This document shows, in pieces, positions 1-8,401 of a stretch of DNA of 64,000 nt. Position numbers and translations under genes: made by a program. Numbering within the stretch: position 1 is the first letter of the stretch; the number at the start of each line of letters is the position of its first letter. Below the pieces are notes generated by a model that was given only the letters and a program-made list of their open reading frames with translations, searched no databases and was not told where the DNA came from. Source of the DNA: Streptomyces sp. HUAS YS2 (lineage in GTDB: Bacteria; Actinomycetota; Actinomycetes; Streptomycetales; Streptomycetaceae); the NCBI RefSeq assembly GCF_033343995.1, contig NZ_CP137573.1, positions 7,535,001 to 7,599,000 on the forward strand. The letters run 5' to 3'.

Positions 1-381
1 GGTGCCGTCCTGGTAGGCGCCGAACGCCGGGTCCCGCGCGGCCTGTTCGGCGTACAACCGGTCGCGCTCCGCGCCCTCCGTGACCACCGCCGTCGCCGGG
101 AAGCGCTCGACGGAGCCCTCCGGCGTGCCGAGCTCCACGGTCACGTGGGCGTCGGCGCTCAGATTGTGGAACCAGGCGGGGTGCTTCGGTCCGCCCGCGT
201 TGGAGGCGAAGACGAGGAGCCGCGCGCCGTCCCGTACGTACACAGTCGGGTTGGTGTGCGGGCGGCCGCTGCGCGCGCCGGTCGTGGTGAGCAGAAGTAA
301 CTGCGCGCCCTCGAACATCCCGCCCACTCTGCCGCCGTTGGCCCGGAACTCCTCGATGACCCGCGCATTGAAATCGGACAT
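1..381 (-). CDS. Nitroreductase-family (deazaflavin/F420-dependent) oxidoreductase, 3' end cut by window
   Basis: The visible 127 codons encode a protein of the F420/deazaflavin-dependent nitroreductase (Ddn-like) split-barrel family. Seen: TTGARSGRPHTNP near residues 33-45, which is the family's cofactor-binding turn, then a VYVRDGARLLVFASNAGG strand pair and HPAWFHNL near residue 70. The ATG at 381 follows GGAGGG at a normal distance. The gene runs off the left edge, so the C-terminus is missing. It is divergent from a MarR gene 76 nt away and probably shares its operator. Codon 28 (298-300) is TTA, suggesting dependence on the bldA tRNA. The substrate is unknown. Confidence 0.85.
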   Translation of the reverse strand, partial: MSDFNARVIEEFRANGGRVGGMFEGAQLLLLTTTGARSGRPHTNPTVYVRDGARLLVFASNAGGPKHPAWFHNLSADAHVTVELGTPEGSVERFPATAVVTEGAERDRLYAEQAARDPAFGAYQDGT

Positions 382-420
382 GGTTGTGCCCTCCGAGTAG
401 CATCGATCCCGACAGATCTA

Positions 421-437
421 TTTGCTTTGAAAGCAAA
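421..437. promoter_or_regulatory. Perfect palindrome, probable MarR operator
   Basis: TTTGCTTT-G-AAAGCAAA is a perfect inverted repeat with 8-nt arms around one base. It is AT-rich in a very GC-rich region and lies between the divergent oxidoreductase (start 381) and MarR (start 458) genes, just ahead of the MarR Shine-Dalgarno. MarR dimers bind dyads of this size, so autoregulation and control of the divergent gene is the natural inference. Confidence 0.75.
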
Positions 438-457
438 GCTAAATTGGAGGGTGCAGG

Positions 458-934
458 GTGTCAACCGCTCACGAGAGCCGCGGCGGCTCCGCCGGGCCCG
501 ACGTCGACGACGCCGTGCGTACGCTGCTGCTGCTCATGCCGCGCATGGTCGGCCGGGTCAAGCGCATCCGGATCCCCGAGGAGCTCCAGTCGCTGTCCCT
601 CGCGCCGCGGCACCTCTCGCTGCTCGCCTACCTGCTGTTCGACGGGCCGCTCGGTGTCAACGAGCTCGCCGCCCGGCTGGAGGTCGCGCCCACCACCGTG
701 AGCCTGATGGTCGGCGACCTCGCCAGGAAGGGTGTGCTGGAACGCGCCGAGGACCCGGCCGACCGGCGCCGCAAGATCGTGTCCATCGCCGAGGCGCACC
801 GCGCGTCCATCGACGGCTGGCTCGGCCGCGGCGCGACCGCCTGGCAGGCCGCGCTCGCACCCCTCTCGGCCGCCGAGCGCGGGCTCTTCATCGACACCCT
901 GGCCGCGTACGAGGCGGGGCTCGCGGAGGGCTGA
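458..934 (+). CDS. MarR family winged-helix transcriptional regulator
   Basis: The 158-residue protein has the MarR architecture: an N-terminal dimerisation helix, then a winged helix at about residues 50-115. Its recognition region is GVNELAARLEVAPTTVSLMV, followed by the wing sequence AEDPADRRRKIVSIAEAH, which includes the conserved D-x-R-R-R. The GTG start at 458 is chosen because GGAGG at 446-450 sits 7 nt upstream. It is divergent from a deazaflavin-type oxidoreductase, with a perfect palindrome between them, and an aldo/keto reductase follows 82 nt downstream. Both enzymes are plausible targets, suggesting a response to a reactive carbonyl, quinone or nitro compound. The ligand cannot be told. 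Confidence 0.9.
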   Translation: MSTAHESRGGSAGPDVDDAVRTLLLLMPRMVGRVKRIRIPEELQSLSLAPRHLSLLAYLLFDGPLGVNELAARLEVAPTTVSLMVGDLARKGVLERAEDPADRRRKIVSIAEAHRASIDGWLGRGATAWQAALAPLSAAERGLFIDTLAAYEAGLAEG

Positions 935-1016
935 ACCGGAGCGGCGGACACCGGCGGACCCGCGCCGCCCCTCACGTACAGTCGGAAGTCCCTTTCCGAG
1001 AAGGTGAGTTCACGCT

Positions 1017-2036
1017 GTGAGATACCGACTCTTCGGCACCACCGGATTACGCGTCTCCGAACTGATGCTGGGCGCCATGACCTTCGGTGAGCAGGGCGGC
1101 GTCGGCGCGTCGCCCGAGGAGTGCCGGCGCATCCTCGACCTCTACGACGACGCCGGCGGCAACGTCGTCGACACCGCGGTCAACTACCGCGGCGGCGAGA
1201 GCGAGCGGATCCTCGGCGAGCTGCTCGAGGGCCGCCGCGACCGGTTCGTGCTCGCCACCAAGTACTCCGTCACCCGGGACGGGAGCGACCCCAACGGTGG
1301 CGGCAACCACCGCAAGAACCTCATGCTGTCCCTCGAGACCAGCCTGCGCAGGCTGCGCACCGACCACCTCGACGTGTACTGGGTCCACATGTGGGACCGG
1401 CACACGCCCGTCGAGGAGACCATGCGCGCCCTCGACGACGCCGTGCGGGCCGGGAAGATCCTCTACGTCGGGATCTCGGACGCGCCCGCCTGGGTGGTCA
1501 GCCGGGCCAACACGCTTGCCGAGTGGCGCGGCTGGCAGCCGTTCGCCGGGCTCCAGGTCCCGTACAGCCTGCTCCAGCGGGACGTCGAGCGCGAGCTGCT
1601 GCCGATGGCCGAGGCGTACGGCATGACCGTCACCGCCTGGAGCCCGCTGGCCGGTGGCATCCTCTCCGGCAAGTACACCCGTCCCGGCGGCCCCGGCGGG
1701 AGCACCCGGCTCGCGGCGGACTCGCTGAGCGAGCGGGACCACACCGTCGCCGGCGCCGTGCAGCAGGCCGCCGACGAGCTGGGGGTGACGCCCTCCCAGG
1801 TCGCGCTGGCCTGGACGCGGGCCCGCTCGCGGGCCGTGGTGCCGATCGTCGGGGCCCGGTCGGCCGACCAGCTGAAGGACAACCTCGGCGCCCTGGAGGT
1901 GACCCTGCCGCCCTCGGTCGTCGAACGCCTTGAGGAGGCGACGGAGTTCCGGCTCGGCTTCCCCCGCGAGTTCGTCGACGGCAACGAGCGCTGGGTGTTC
2001 GGGGAGGCGAACGGTCGGCTCGACGGCAGGGGCTGA
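1017..2036 (+). CDS. Aldo/keto reductase
   Basis: The 339-residue NADPH-dependent aldo/keto reductase belongs to the Kv-beta/YghZ-like group. The catalytic tetrad is visible: Asp and Tyr in VVDTAVNYRG (near residues 52-60), Lys in LATKYS (about 80) and His in YWVHMWD (about 123). The C-terminal cofactor signature is VPIVGARSADQLKDNL. The GTG start at 1017 gives a standard N-terminus (MRYRLFGTTGLRVSEL). Codon 11 (1047-1049) is TTA, so translation may need bldA leucyl-tRNA. It follows the MarR gene on the same strand and may be in its regulon. The substrate is unknown. Confidence 0.93.
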   Translation: MRYRLFGTTGLRVSELMLGAMTFGEQGGVGASPEECRRILDLYDDAGGNVVDTAVNYRGGESERILGELLEGRRDRFVLATKYSVTRDGSDPNGGGNHRKNLMLSLETSLRRLRTDHLDVYWVHMWDRHTPVEETMRALDDAVRAGKILYVGISDAPAWVVSRANTLAEWRGWQPFAGLQVPYSLLQRDVERELLPMAEAYGMTVTAWSPLAGGILSGKYTRPGGPGGSTRLAADSLSERDHTVAGAVQQAADELGVTPSQVALAWTRARSRAVVPIVGARSADQLKDNLGALEVTLPPSVVERLEEATEFRLGFPREFVDGNERWVFGEANGRLDGRG

Positions 2037-2044
2037 CGGCCGTA

Positions 2045-2065
2045 AAAGGGGGAGACATCCCCTTT
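2045..2065 (+). terminator. Hairpin after the aldo/keto reductase gene
   Basis: AAAGGGG and CCCCTTT are 7-nt perfect arms around a 7-nt loop, 8 nt after the reductase stop. No U-tract follows, as is usual in Streptomyces. It ends 17 nt before the next possible start codon, so it could instead act in the leader of the antiporter gene. Confidence 0.5.
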
Positions 2066-2082
2066 GTGGCAATATGGTGATC

Positions 2083-3186
2083 ATGAGTTCGAGTGTGGTG
2101 GGCCTGACCCGACAGTGGACCACGTGGGCACCGGTGGTCGCCGGTGTCGCGCTCGGCGTCGGATGGGGCCAGGACCTGGCCGGCTTCGCGGTCGCCGTGA
2201 TCGGGCTGTGCCTCCTCGGCGCGGTGCTCGCGGCCGTCCACCACGCCGAGGTCATCGCCCACCGCGTCGGCGAGCCCTTCGGCTCGCTCGTGCTGGCGGT
2301 CGCGGTCACGGTCATCGAGGTCGGACTCATCGTCACCCTGATGGCGGGCGGCGGCGAGAAGACCTCCACGTACGCCCGGGACACCGTCTTCGCGGCCGTG
2401 ATGATCACCTGCAACGGGATCGTCGGCCTGTCGCTGCTCGTCGCGGCGCTGCGCAACCGGGTGGCCGTGTTCAACGCGGAGGGCTCCGGCGGCGCGCTCG
2501 CCACTGTCTGCACCCTGGCCACGATGACCCTGGTCATGCCCACCTTCACCACCAGCCACCCGGGCCCGGAGTTCTCCTCCGCCCAGCTGGCCTTCTCCGC
2601 CGTGGCCTCGCTCTGCGTCTACGGATTGTTCGTCGCCGTCCAGACGGTCCGGCACCGCGACTACTTCCTGCCCGTCAGACGCCTCGGCGGCGAGCCCGAG
2701 TCCGACGGCGAGCACGCCGCCCCGCCCACCCGGAGCGAGACATGGTGGAGCCTCGGGCTCCTCCTCCTCGCCCTCGTCGCGGTGGTCGGACTGGCCAAGC
2801 TGGTCTCGCCCACCATCGAGGACGCGGTGGAGTCCGCCGGACTCCCCAAGGCCGTCGTCGGCGTGGTGATCGCCCTCATGGTGCTGCTGCCCGAGACGCT
2901 CGCAGCGGTGCGCGCCGCGCGCCGCGACCGGATGCAGACCAGCCTCAACCTGGCCTACGGCTCCGCGATCGCCAGCATCGGCCTGACGATTCCGGCGATC
3001 GCGCTCGCCTCGGTGTGGCTCTCCGGGCCGCTGGTGCTCGGCCTGGGCGCCGTCCACATGGTGCTGCTGGTCCTCACCGCCGTGGTCAGCGCCCTCACCG
3101 TCGTACCCGGACGGGCCACCCTGCTCCAGGGCGGCGTCCACCTCGCGATCTTCGCGGGCTTCGTCTTCCTCTCGTTCAGCCCCTGA
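2083..3186 (+). CDS. Calcium/cation:proton antiporter (CaCA superfamily, ChaA-like)
   Basis: The 367-residue integral membrane protein has about 10-11 hydrophobic segments. It carries the CaCA alpha-repeat signatures: GEPFGSLVLAVAVTVIEVG in the N-terminal half and PKAVVGVVIALMVLLPETL in the C-terminal half, each with the ion-coordinating Glu. It probably exports Ca2+ (or Na+/K+) in exchange for H+. The start is uncertain: ATG at 2083 follows CAATAT by 7 nt, as in a leaderless gene, and an in-frame ATG at 2074 adds three residues; neither has a Shine-Dalgarno. The stop overlaps the convergent acylase gene by 11 nt. Confidence 0.88.
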   Translation: MSSSVVGLTRQWTTWAPVVAGVALGVGWGQDLAGFAVAVIGLCLLGAVLAAVHHAEVIAHRVGEPFGSLVLAVAVTVIEVGLIVTLMAGGGEKTSTYARDTVFAAVMITCNGIVGLSLLVAALRNRVAVFNAEGSGGALATVCTLATMTLVMPTFTTSHPGPEFSSAQLAFSAVASLCVYGLFVAVQTVRHRDYFLPVRRLGGEPESDGEHAAPPTRSETWWSLGLLLLALVAVVGLAKLVSPTIEDAVESAGLPKAVVGVVIALMVLLPETLAAVRAARRDRMQTSLNLAYGSAIASIGLTIPAIALASVWLSGPLVLGLGAVHMVLLVLTAVVSALTVVPGRATLLQGGVHLAIFAGFVFLSFSP

Positions 3187-5569
3187 CCCGGACGACCTTC
3201 AGCGCGGGGGACCGCATGATGTCCCGCTCGCAGAACCGGGACGTCACCCAGCGCTCGCCGGAGAACAGCTCGGTCTGGTCGCTGTAGTGCGCCGAGTTCG
3301 GGTTCGAGGACTGCGAGTAGCTCAGCAGCGTCCTGGCCACCGGGCACCGGCCGCCGTCCCAGCCCACCGCCTGGACGTGGCTGGTGCCGTGCGCCACCTC
3401 CGCGTACCCGCCCGCGGCCGCGTTCCACACCGGCTCGGTCTTGTTCCAGATGCCCAGCGCCTCCGTGCCCCCGCTCACCGGGATCCGCGCCCCGTTCCGC
3501 ACCACGAACTGGTGCGCGCCGAGCGGGGTGTCCAGCGCGATGCCGGCCGCGCGCAGCTCCGCCACCGCCTCCGTCAGGGCCTTGGCGAAGCCGGGGGAGG
3601 AGGTGTTGAGGGTGTGCGGGGTCCGGACCGGGTCGGCCGCCGAGAACGGCACCTTCCACTGCTCCGTGAGCGGCACCGAGCCCGCGAACCTGCGCCAGAA
3701 GCGGTCGAAGAGCAGCGCGCCCCGGCTGTCGGTGTTCACCGTACGGTCCCAGGCGCCGATCACCCGGCACGCCTCCTGGTCGTCCGGCAGGACCGACGGG
3801 CAGGCCCGCGCCGCGTCCGCCGCCGCCAGGTCACCGGCCGGCGCCCGGTTAGCGAACTGCTGCCGCTGTAGGTCGGCGACGGTCAGCCGGCCCCTCGCGG
3901 CCATCGCGGCGACGTCCTCGACGCCGCCCCGGGTGCGCAGCGAGCGGGGCGTGCCGATCGTGCCGAAGACCCGCTCGTAGCCGGTGAGCGGCCGGTCCGC
4001 GTTGGTCAGCCAGGCGCTGTCGTTGGAGTTCTCCACGTACGGCGCGTCCCGCAGCACCGGCATCCTCGCCGGACCGAAGACGCCCGGCTGGATCGCGTCC
4101 GGGTCGGACCCGAGGGCGCAGTCGGTGCGCGAGCCGTCCAGGACGGCGACGCCCGAGGCCGGGTAGGTGGCCCGGCCGAGCGGGGTGGAGCAGCGCTGCG
4201 CCAGCTCGTCGGTGATCCGGGGGAGCACCTGCGACTGGGTGAACAGGGTGTGCCCGGCCGCGTCGGCGGCGACGGTGTTGACCCACGGCAGGCCCTGGAC
4301 GCGTCGGAGCGTGTCGAGGACGTCCTGCGTGGAGCGCGCCTTGCCGAAGCCGAGGGCGGTGTCCGAGCCGCGCAGGTTGGTGGCGTTCGGGTCGTTCAGC
4401 GCGTACGCGGTGGTGTTGCTCCAGGGCAGCGGGAGCTGCGCGCCGAGGCCGGTGACCACGGGGCCGTACCGGGTCCACCACTGGGTACGGGTGACGCTCT
4501 CGCCGCCCTTGACCGGCACGGTGACCGTGCGCTTCGTCATCCGCTCCGGCTTCCCGTCGACCAGGTACGCGGTCGGATCGGCCGGGTCGAGGGAGAGCTG
4601 GTGCAGGTTGAGGGTGACGCCGGTGGCCACGGTGTGGCTCCACGCCACCTTGTCGTTGAAGCCGATGTTGACGACCGTGGTGCCGAGCAGCGAGGCGCCG
4701 GACACGTTGAGCTCGCCGGGGATGGTCTGCTGCGACTGCCAGAAGCGGCGGCCGCCCTGCCACGGGTAGTGCGGGTTGCCGAGCAGCAGTCCCCGGCCGT
4801 TCGCGGTCGTGGCGCCCTGGAACGCGACGGCGTTGGAGCCCATGTCCGCGTTGTCGGCGGCGAACAGCTCGCGGGCCGCCGCAGCCGCCCGCTCCGGGTC
4901 GGGTGTCTGCGCGGCGCCGGTACCCGACGCGGGCGCGGCCGACGGCTGCGCCGCCGTGATCCCGTCGACGCCGCGGCCCTGGCCGCCGAGCACGGAGACG
5001 GCGAACCCCCGTCGGGCCACGTCCAGTTCGGTCACCGGACGCACCCACGCGGCGTCCTTGCAGGCCGGGTCGGTGACCGGGTTCTGCTTCAGCCAGGCGT
5101 TGTAGCCGGCTGCCCAGCCCCGCATCAGCTCCCTGAGCTGCCGGCTCGGACCGGCCGGGGCGGGCGTGCGCAACAGCTCCTCGACCGTGCCCGCTTCCCG
5201 TACCCCGCGGAAGTACAGATCGCTGGAGAGGTTGCGGGTGGCGGAGGAGAGGGAACCGTCGGGCGCGCCGTCCGGACCGAAGTACCGGGAGCGTTCGCCG
5301 TTCACGGTCAGGAACCCGTCGGCCAGCGTACATATCTGGTCGGCGGCCTGTGCCCATCCGGTGCCGAAGCCAAGGTTCGCGTAGTCCTTGGCGACGATGT
5401 GCGGGATGCCGTACTCGGTGTACCGGATGACGGCCGACAGACCGTGGTCCGACGGCCGGGCCTGCCGGTCGCCGGAGTCCGCCACGGCCGCCGCGGGCAG
5501 CGAGGCCGTGACCGTGGCCAGCGCGGAACCGGCGAGAAGCAGGTGTTTCAGGCGGGTGCGGAGGTGCAA
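3176..5569 (-). CDS. Secreted penicillin acylase family Ntn hydrolase (AHL / lipopeptide acylase type)
   Basis: This 797-residue precursor has a signal peptide (KHLLLAGSALATVTASLPA, then an Ala-rich cleavage region), an alpha chain, a spacer of about 40 residues, and a beta chain starting at the autocatalytic Ser in ADMGSNAVAF (about residue 245). NPHYPWQG just after it is typical of the family. Length and layout match secreted actinobacterial acylases such as AhlM and aculeacin A acylase, which cleave acyl side chains from N-acylhomoserine lactones or cyclic lipopeptides; the real substrate is unknown. The TTG at 5569 is chosen because GGGAGG lies 4 nt upstream and it gives a standard signal peptide. 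An in-frame ATG at 5611 adds 14 residues. Confidence 0.88.
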   Translation of the reverse strand: MHLRTRLKHLLLAGSALATVTASLPAAAVADSGDRQARPSDHGLSAVIRYTEYGIPHIVAKDYANLGFGTGWAQAADQICTLADGFLTVNGERSRYFGPDGAPDGSLSSATRNLSSDLYFRGVREAGTVEELLRTPAPAGPSRQLRELMRGWAAGYNAWLKQNPVTDPACKDAAWVRPVTELDVARRGFAVSVLGGQGRGVDGITAAQPSAAPASGTGAAQTPDPERAAAAARELFAADNADMGSNAVAFQGATTANGRGLLLGNPHYPWQGGRRFWQSQQTIPGELNVSGASLLGTTVVNIGFNDKVAWSHTVATGVTLNLHQLSLDPADPTAYLVDGKPERMTKRTVTVPVKGGESVTRTQWWTRYGPVVTGLGAQLPLPWSNTTAYALNDPNATNLRGSDTALGFGKARSTQDVLDTLRRVQGLPWVNTVAADAAGHTLFTQSQVLPRITDELAQRCSTPLGRATYPASGVAVLDGSRTDCALGSDPDAIQPGVFGPARMPVLRDAPYVENSNDSAWLTNADRPLTGYERVFGTIGTPRSLRTRGGVEDVAAMAARGRLTVADLQRQQFANRAPAGDLAAADAARACPSVLPDDQEACRVIGAWDRTVNTDSRGALLFDRFWRRFAGSVPLTEQWKVPFSAADPVRTPHTLNTSSPGFAKALTEAVAELRAAGIALDTPLGAHQFVVRNGARIPVSGGTEALGIWNKTEPVWNAAAGGYAEVAHGTSHVQAVGWDGGRCPVARTLLSYSQSSNPNSAHYSDQTELFSGERWVTSRFCERDIMRSPALKVVRVRG

Positions 5570-5710
5570 GGTTCCTCCCAACGGACGGATGGTGCAATGA
5601 GGTTGGACCATGCAGTCAGCTGAGCGCTTGCTTTGTCAACATCCCGTTCGGTATCCGAGGTCGCAACCTTTCCGGAGCGTAGGTCCGCGCCTCTCCGGTG
5701 TTCCCGGTAC

Positions 5711-5740
5711 TTGACCCGCCGCCCGGCCGCCGCCGAGGAT
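5711..5740 (+). promoter_or_regulatory. Predicted promoter for a leaderless acyl-CoA synthetase mRNA
   Basis: TTGACC (5711-5716) and GAGGAT (5735-5740) are separated by 18 nt, with the ATG six bases after the -10 element. That spacing would put the transcription start at or next to the start codon. The same layout occurs ahead of the hydrolase gene at 15092. GAGGA could alternatively serve as a Shine-Dalgarno. Confidence 0.45.
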
Positions 5741-5746
5741 CGCGCC

Positions 5747-7318
5747 ATGGAACGACTCCTCAGCCGTGCCGTCGACGGTGTCCTGCGCATGAGCGCCCAG
5801 CGCGTCCCCGACCGGATCGCCGTCCGGTACGCCGACCGGACCTGGACCTACGCCGAACTGGACGCGGCCGTCTCCACGGCGGCCGCCGTGCTGCGGGAGC
5901 GCTGGGGCCTGGACGAGTACGACCGGGTCGCGACCTACGGCCACAACTCCGACGCGTACCTGATCGCGTTCCTGGCCTGCTCCCGCGCCGGCCTGATCCA
6001 CGTGCCGGTCAACCACAACCTGACCGGCGAGGACCTCGCGTACATCCTGGAGCAGTCCGGGAGTTCGGTGGTGCTCGCCGACCCCGCCCTCGCGGAGCGC
6101 GTCCCCGCCGGCTTCACCGTGAAGGCGCTGCGTGACGCCCCGGGCTCGTTCCTCGACGAGCTGGCCCGCCCCGACACGTACGACACCGATCGCGACGCCC
6201 GCGACATCGTGCAACTGCTCTACACCTCGGGCACCACCGCGTTGCCCAAGGGCGCGAGGATGACCCACCGTGCCCTGGTGCACGAGTACGCGAGCGCCGT
6301 CGACGCGCTCGACCTGCACGAGGACGACCGGCCGGTGCACTCGCTGCCGCTCTACCACTCCGCGCAGATGCACGTCTTCCTGCTGCCCTACCTCGCGGTC
6401 GGCGCGGAGAACACGATCGTCGACGGGCCCGACCCGGCGGCCCTGTTCGACCTGATCGAGGCGGGTCGCGCGGACAGCCTGTTCGCACCGCCGACCGTGT
6501 GGATCGGCCTGTCGAACCATCCCGACTTCGCGACCCGCGACCTGTCCGCGCTGCGCAAGGCATACTACGGCGCGTCGATCATGCCGGTGCCGGTCCTGGA
6601 ACGGCTCCGCGAGCGGCTGCCCGGGCTGCGCTTCTACAACTGCTTCGGACAGAGCGAGATCGGTCCGCTCGCCACCGTCCTCGGTCCCGACGAGCACGAG
6701 GGCCGGATGGACTCCTGCGGCCGGCCCGTCCGCTTCGTCGAGGCGAAGGTCGTGGACGAGGACGGCAAGGACGTGCCCGACGGCACCCCGGGTGAAGTCG
6801 TCTACCGCTCCCCGCAGCTGTGCGACGGCTACTGGCAGAAGCCGGACGAGACCAAGGAGGCCTTCCGGGACGGCTGGTTCCGCTCCGGCGACCTCGCGGT
6901 GCGCGACGCCGAGGGCTACTACACCGTCGTCGACCGGGTGAAGGACGTCATCAACTCCGGTGGTGTGCTGGTCGCGTCCCGGCAGGTCGAGGACATGCTC
7001 TACACCCATCCGGCCGTCGCCGAGGCGGCCGTCGTCGGGCTCCCCGACGAGCGGTGGATCGAGGCGGTGACCGCCGTGGTCGTCGCGCGCGGCGAGGTCA
7101 CCGAGGCCGAACTCGTCGACCACGCCCGGGAACGGCTCGCCCACTTCAAGGCCCCGAAGAAGGTGCTCTTCGTGGACGAGCTGCCGCGCAACGCCAGCGG
7201 GAAGATCCTCAAGCGCGAGCTGCGCGACCGCTTCCGTACGGACCGCGGCACGGGCGTCGGCACCGACCTCGGTACCGACGGCGGCACGGAGCCCGGCACC
7301 GACCCCGGTACCGCCTGA
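5747..7318 (+). CDS. AMP-forming acyl-CoA synthetase (fatty acid or aryl acid CoA ligase)
   Basis: The 523-residue adenylate-forming enzyme activates a carboxylic acid with ATP and CoA. Motifs seen are the P-loop QLLYTSGTTALPKGAR (about residue 158), the A5 region NCFGQSEIGPL, the A7 Asp in GWFRSGDLAV, the hinge DRVKDVINSGGVLV, and the A10 Lys in RNASGKILKREL. The ATG at 5747 directly precedes a conserved N-terminus (MERLLSRAVDGVLRMSAQR). After the catalytic Lys the protein ends in a degenerate G-T-(D/E) repeat tail (about 7246-7315) that looks disordered. A D-2-hydroxyacid dehydrogenase gene follows 90 nt later. The acid substrate cannot be inferred. Confidence 0.92.
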   Translation: MERLLSRAVDGVLRMSAQRVPDRIAVRYADRTWTYAELDAAVSTAAAVLRERWGLDEYDRVATYGHNSDAYLIAFLACSRAGLIHVPVNHNLTGEDLAYILEQSGSSVVLADPALAERVPAGFTVKALRDAPGSFLDELARPDTYDTDRDARDIVQLLYTSGTTALPKGARMTHRALVHEYASAVDALDLHEDDRPVHSLPLYHSAQMHVFLLPYLAVGAENTIVDGPDPAALFDLIEAGRADSLFAPPTVWIGLSNHPDFATRDLSALRKAYYGASIMPVPVLERLRERLPGLRFYNCFGQSEIGPLATVLGPDEHEGRMDSCGRPVRFVEAKVVDEDGKDVPDGTPGEVVYRSPQLCDGYWQKPDETKEAFRDGWFRSGDLAVRDAEGYYTVVDRVKDVINSGGVLVASRQVEDMLYTHPAVAEAAVVGLPDERWIEAVTAVVVARGEVTEAELVDHARERLAHFKAPKKVLFVDELPRNASGKILKRELRDRFRTDRGTGVGTDLGTDGGTEPGTDPGTA

Positions 7319-7408
7319 ACAGGCCGACCCGTCCGTCGGCGATCATGGGGAGGCGGCGCCCGCACCGGCAGGGCGTCGCCCGAACCGCCCGCCGACCAGG
7401 GAGACCCC

Positions 7409-8371
7409 ATGCCGCTCATGCGCTGCGCCGTGCTCGACGACTTCCAGGGCGCCGCGACCGCCTCCGCCGACTGGTCGCCCCTGGCCGGGCGCGTGGAGGT
7501 CGTCCCCTTTGCCGAGCACCACGCCGACGAGGACGAACTGGCCGTCGCGCTCGCCGACTTCGACATCGTCGTCACCCTGCGCGAACGCGTCGCCTTCCCC
7601 GGCACACTGCTCGCCCGGCTGCCCCGGCTCAAGCTCCTCGTGGCCTCGGGCATGCGCAACTCCGTGATCGACTACGCGGCGGCCGACGCGCACGGCGTCA
7701 CCGTGTGCGGCACCGCCAGCTCCTCCACCCCGCCCGTCGAGCTCACCTGGGCCCTGCTGCTCGGGCTGGCCCGGGGGATCGTCGCCGAGAACACCGCCCT
7801 GCGCGAAGGCGGCCCCTGGCAGAGCACCGTCGGCGCCGACCTGCACGGCCGCCGCCTCGGCCTGCTCGGCCTCGGCAAGATCGGCACGCGCGTCGCCCGG
7901 ATCGGGTTCGCCTTCGGCATGGACGTCGTCGCCTGGAGCCCGAACCTGACCGGGGAGCGGGCCGCCGAGGCCGGCGTGCGCGCGACCGCGTCGAAGGAGG
8001 AGCTGCTGACCGAGAGCGACTTCGTCTCGATCCACCTCGCGCTCGGCGACCGCAGCCGCGGCCTGATCGGCGCACCGGAGCTGGCCCTGATGAAGCGGTC
8101 CGCGTACCTGATCAACACCTCACGGGCGGCCATCGTCGACCAGGACGCGCTGCTCGCCGCGCTGCACGAGGGCCGGATCGCCGGCGCCGCGGTGGACGTC
8201 TTCGACGCCGAACCGCTGCCCGCCGACCACCCGATGCGCACCGCGCCCAGGCTGCTCGCCACCCCGCATCTCGGCTACGTGTCGCAGGACAACTACCGGA
8301 CGTACTACGGCCAGGCCGTCGAGGACATCCTCGCCTTCCTGGACGGCGCCCCTCTCCGCCGCCTGCCCTGA
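7409..8371 (+). CDS. D-2-hydroxyacid dehydrogenase family protein
   Basis: The 320-residue NAD(P)-dependent 2-hydroxyacid dehydrogenase has a Rossmann motif GLGKIGTRVARIGFAFG near residue 152. Catalytic residues are Arg in INTSRAAIVDQ, Glu in DVFDAEPLP and His in ATPHLGYVS. It is similar to proteins called D-3-phosphoglycerate dehydrogenase-like but lacks the ACT domain of SerA, so a serine-biosynthetic role is unlikely. The ATG at 7409 has AGGGAGA upstream. Its stop codon lies in the loop of a hairpin shared with the convergent paaK gene. Confidence 0.92.
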   Translation: MPLMRCAVLDDFQGAATASADWSPLAGRVEVVPFAEHHADEDELAVALADFDIVVTLRERVAFPGTLLARLPRLKLLVASGMRNSVIDYAAADAHGVTVCGTASSSTPPVELTWALLLGLARGIVAENTALREGGPWQSTVGADLHGRRLGLLGLGKIGTRVARIGFAFGMDVVAWSPNLTGERAAEAGVRATASKEELLTESDFVSIHLALGDRSRGLIGAPELALMKRSAYLINTSRAAIVDQDALLAALHEGRIAGAAVDVFDAEPLPADHPMRTAPRLLATPHLGYVSQDNYRTYYGQAVEDILAFLDGAPLRRLP

Positions 8372-8381
8372 CGGCGGCGGC
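8355..8381. terminator. Bidirectional terminator straddling a stop codon
   Basis: TCCGCCGCC and GGCGGCGGA are perfect 9-nt arms around a 9-nt loop that contains the dehydrogenase stop codon. It sits between the convergent dehydrogenase and paaK genes and can form in both transcripts. Confidence 0.6.
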
Positions 8382-8401
8382 GGACAGGATCGCGCGGGCC
8401 G

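Noticed and set aside
2041..2075. Hairpin before the cation antiporter as a riboswitch (for example a calcium or Mn/yybP type)
   Set aside because: It is a single 7-bp stem with a 7-nt loop and lacks the conserved internal loops of known metal riboswitches.
1047..2552. A long minus-strand open frame covering the aldo/keto reductase and part of the antiporter
   Set aside because: It is the complement of two recognisable genes; long antisense frames are common in DNA with more than 70 percent GC.
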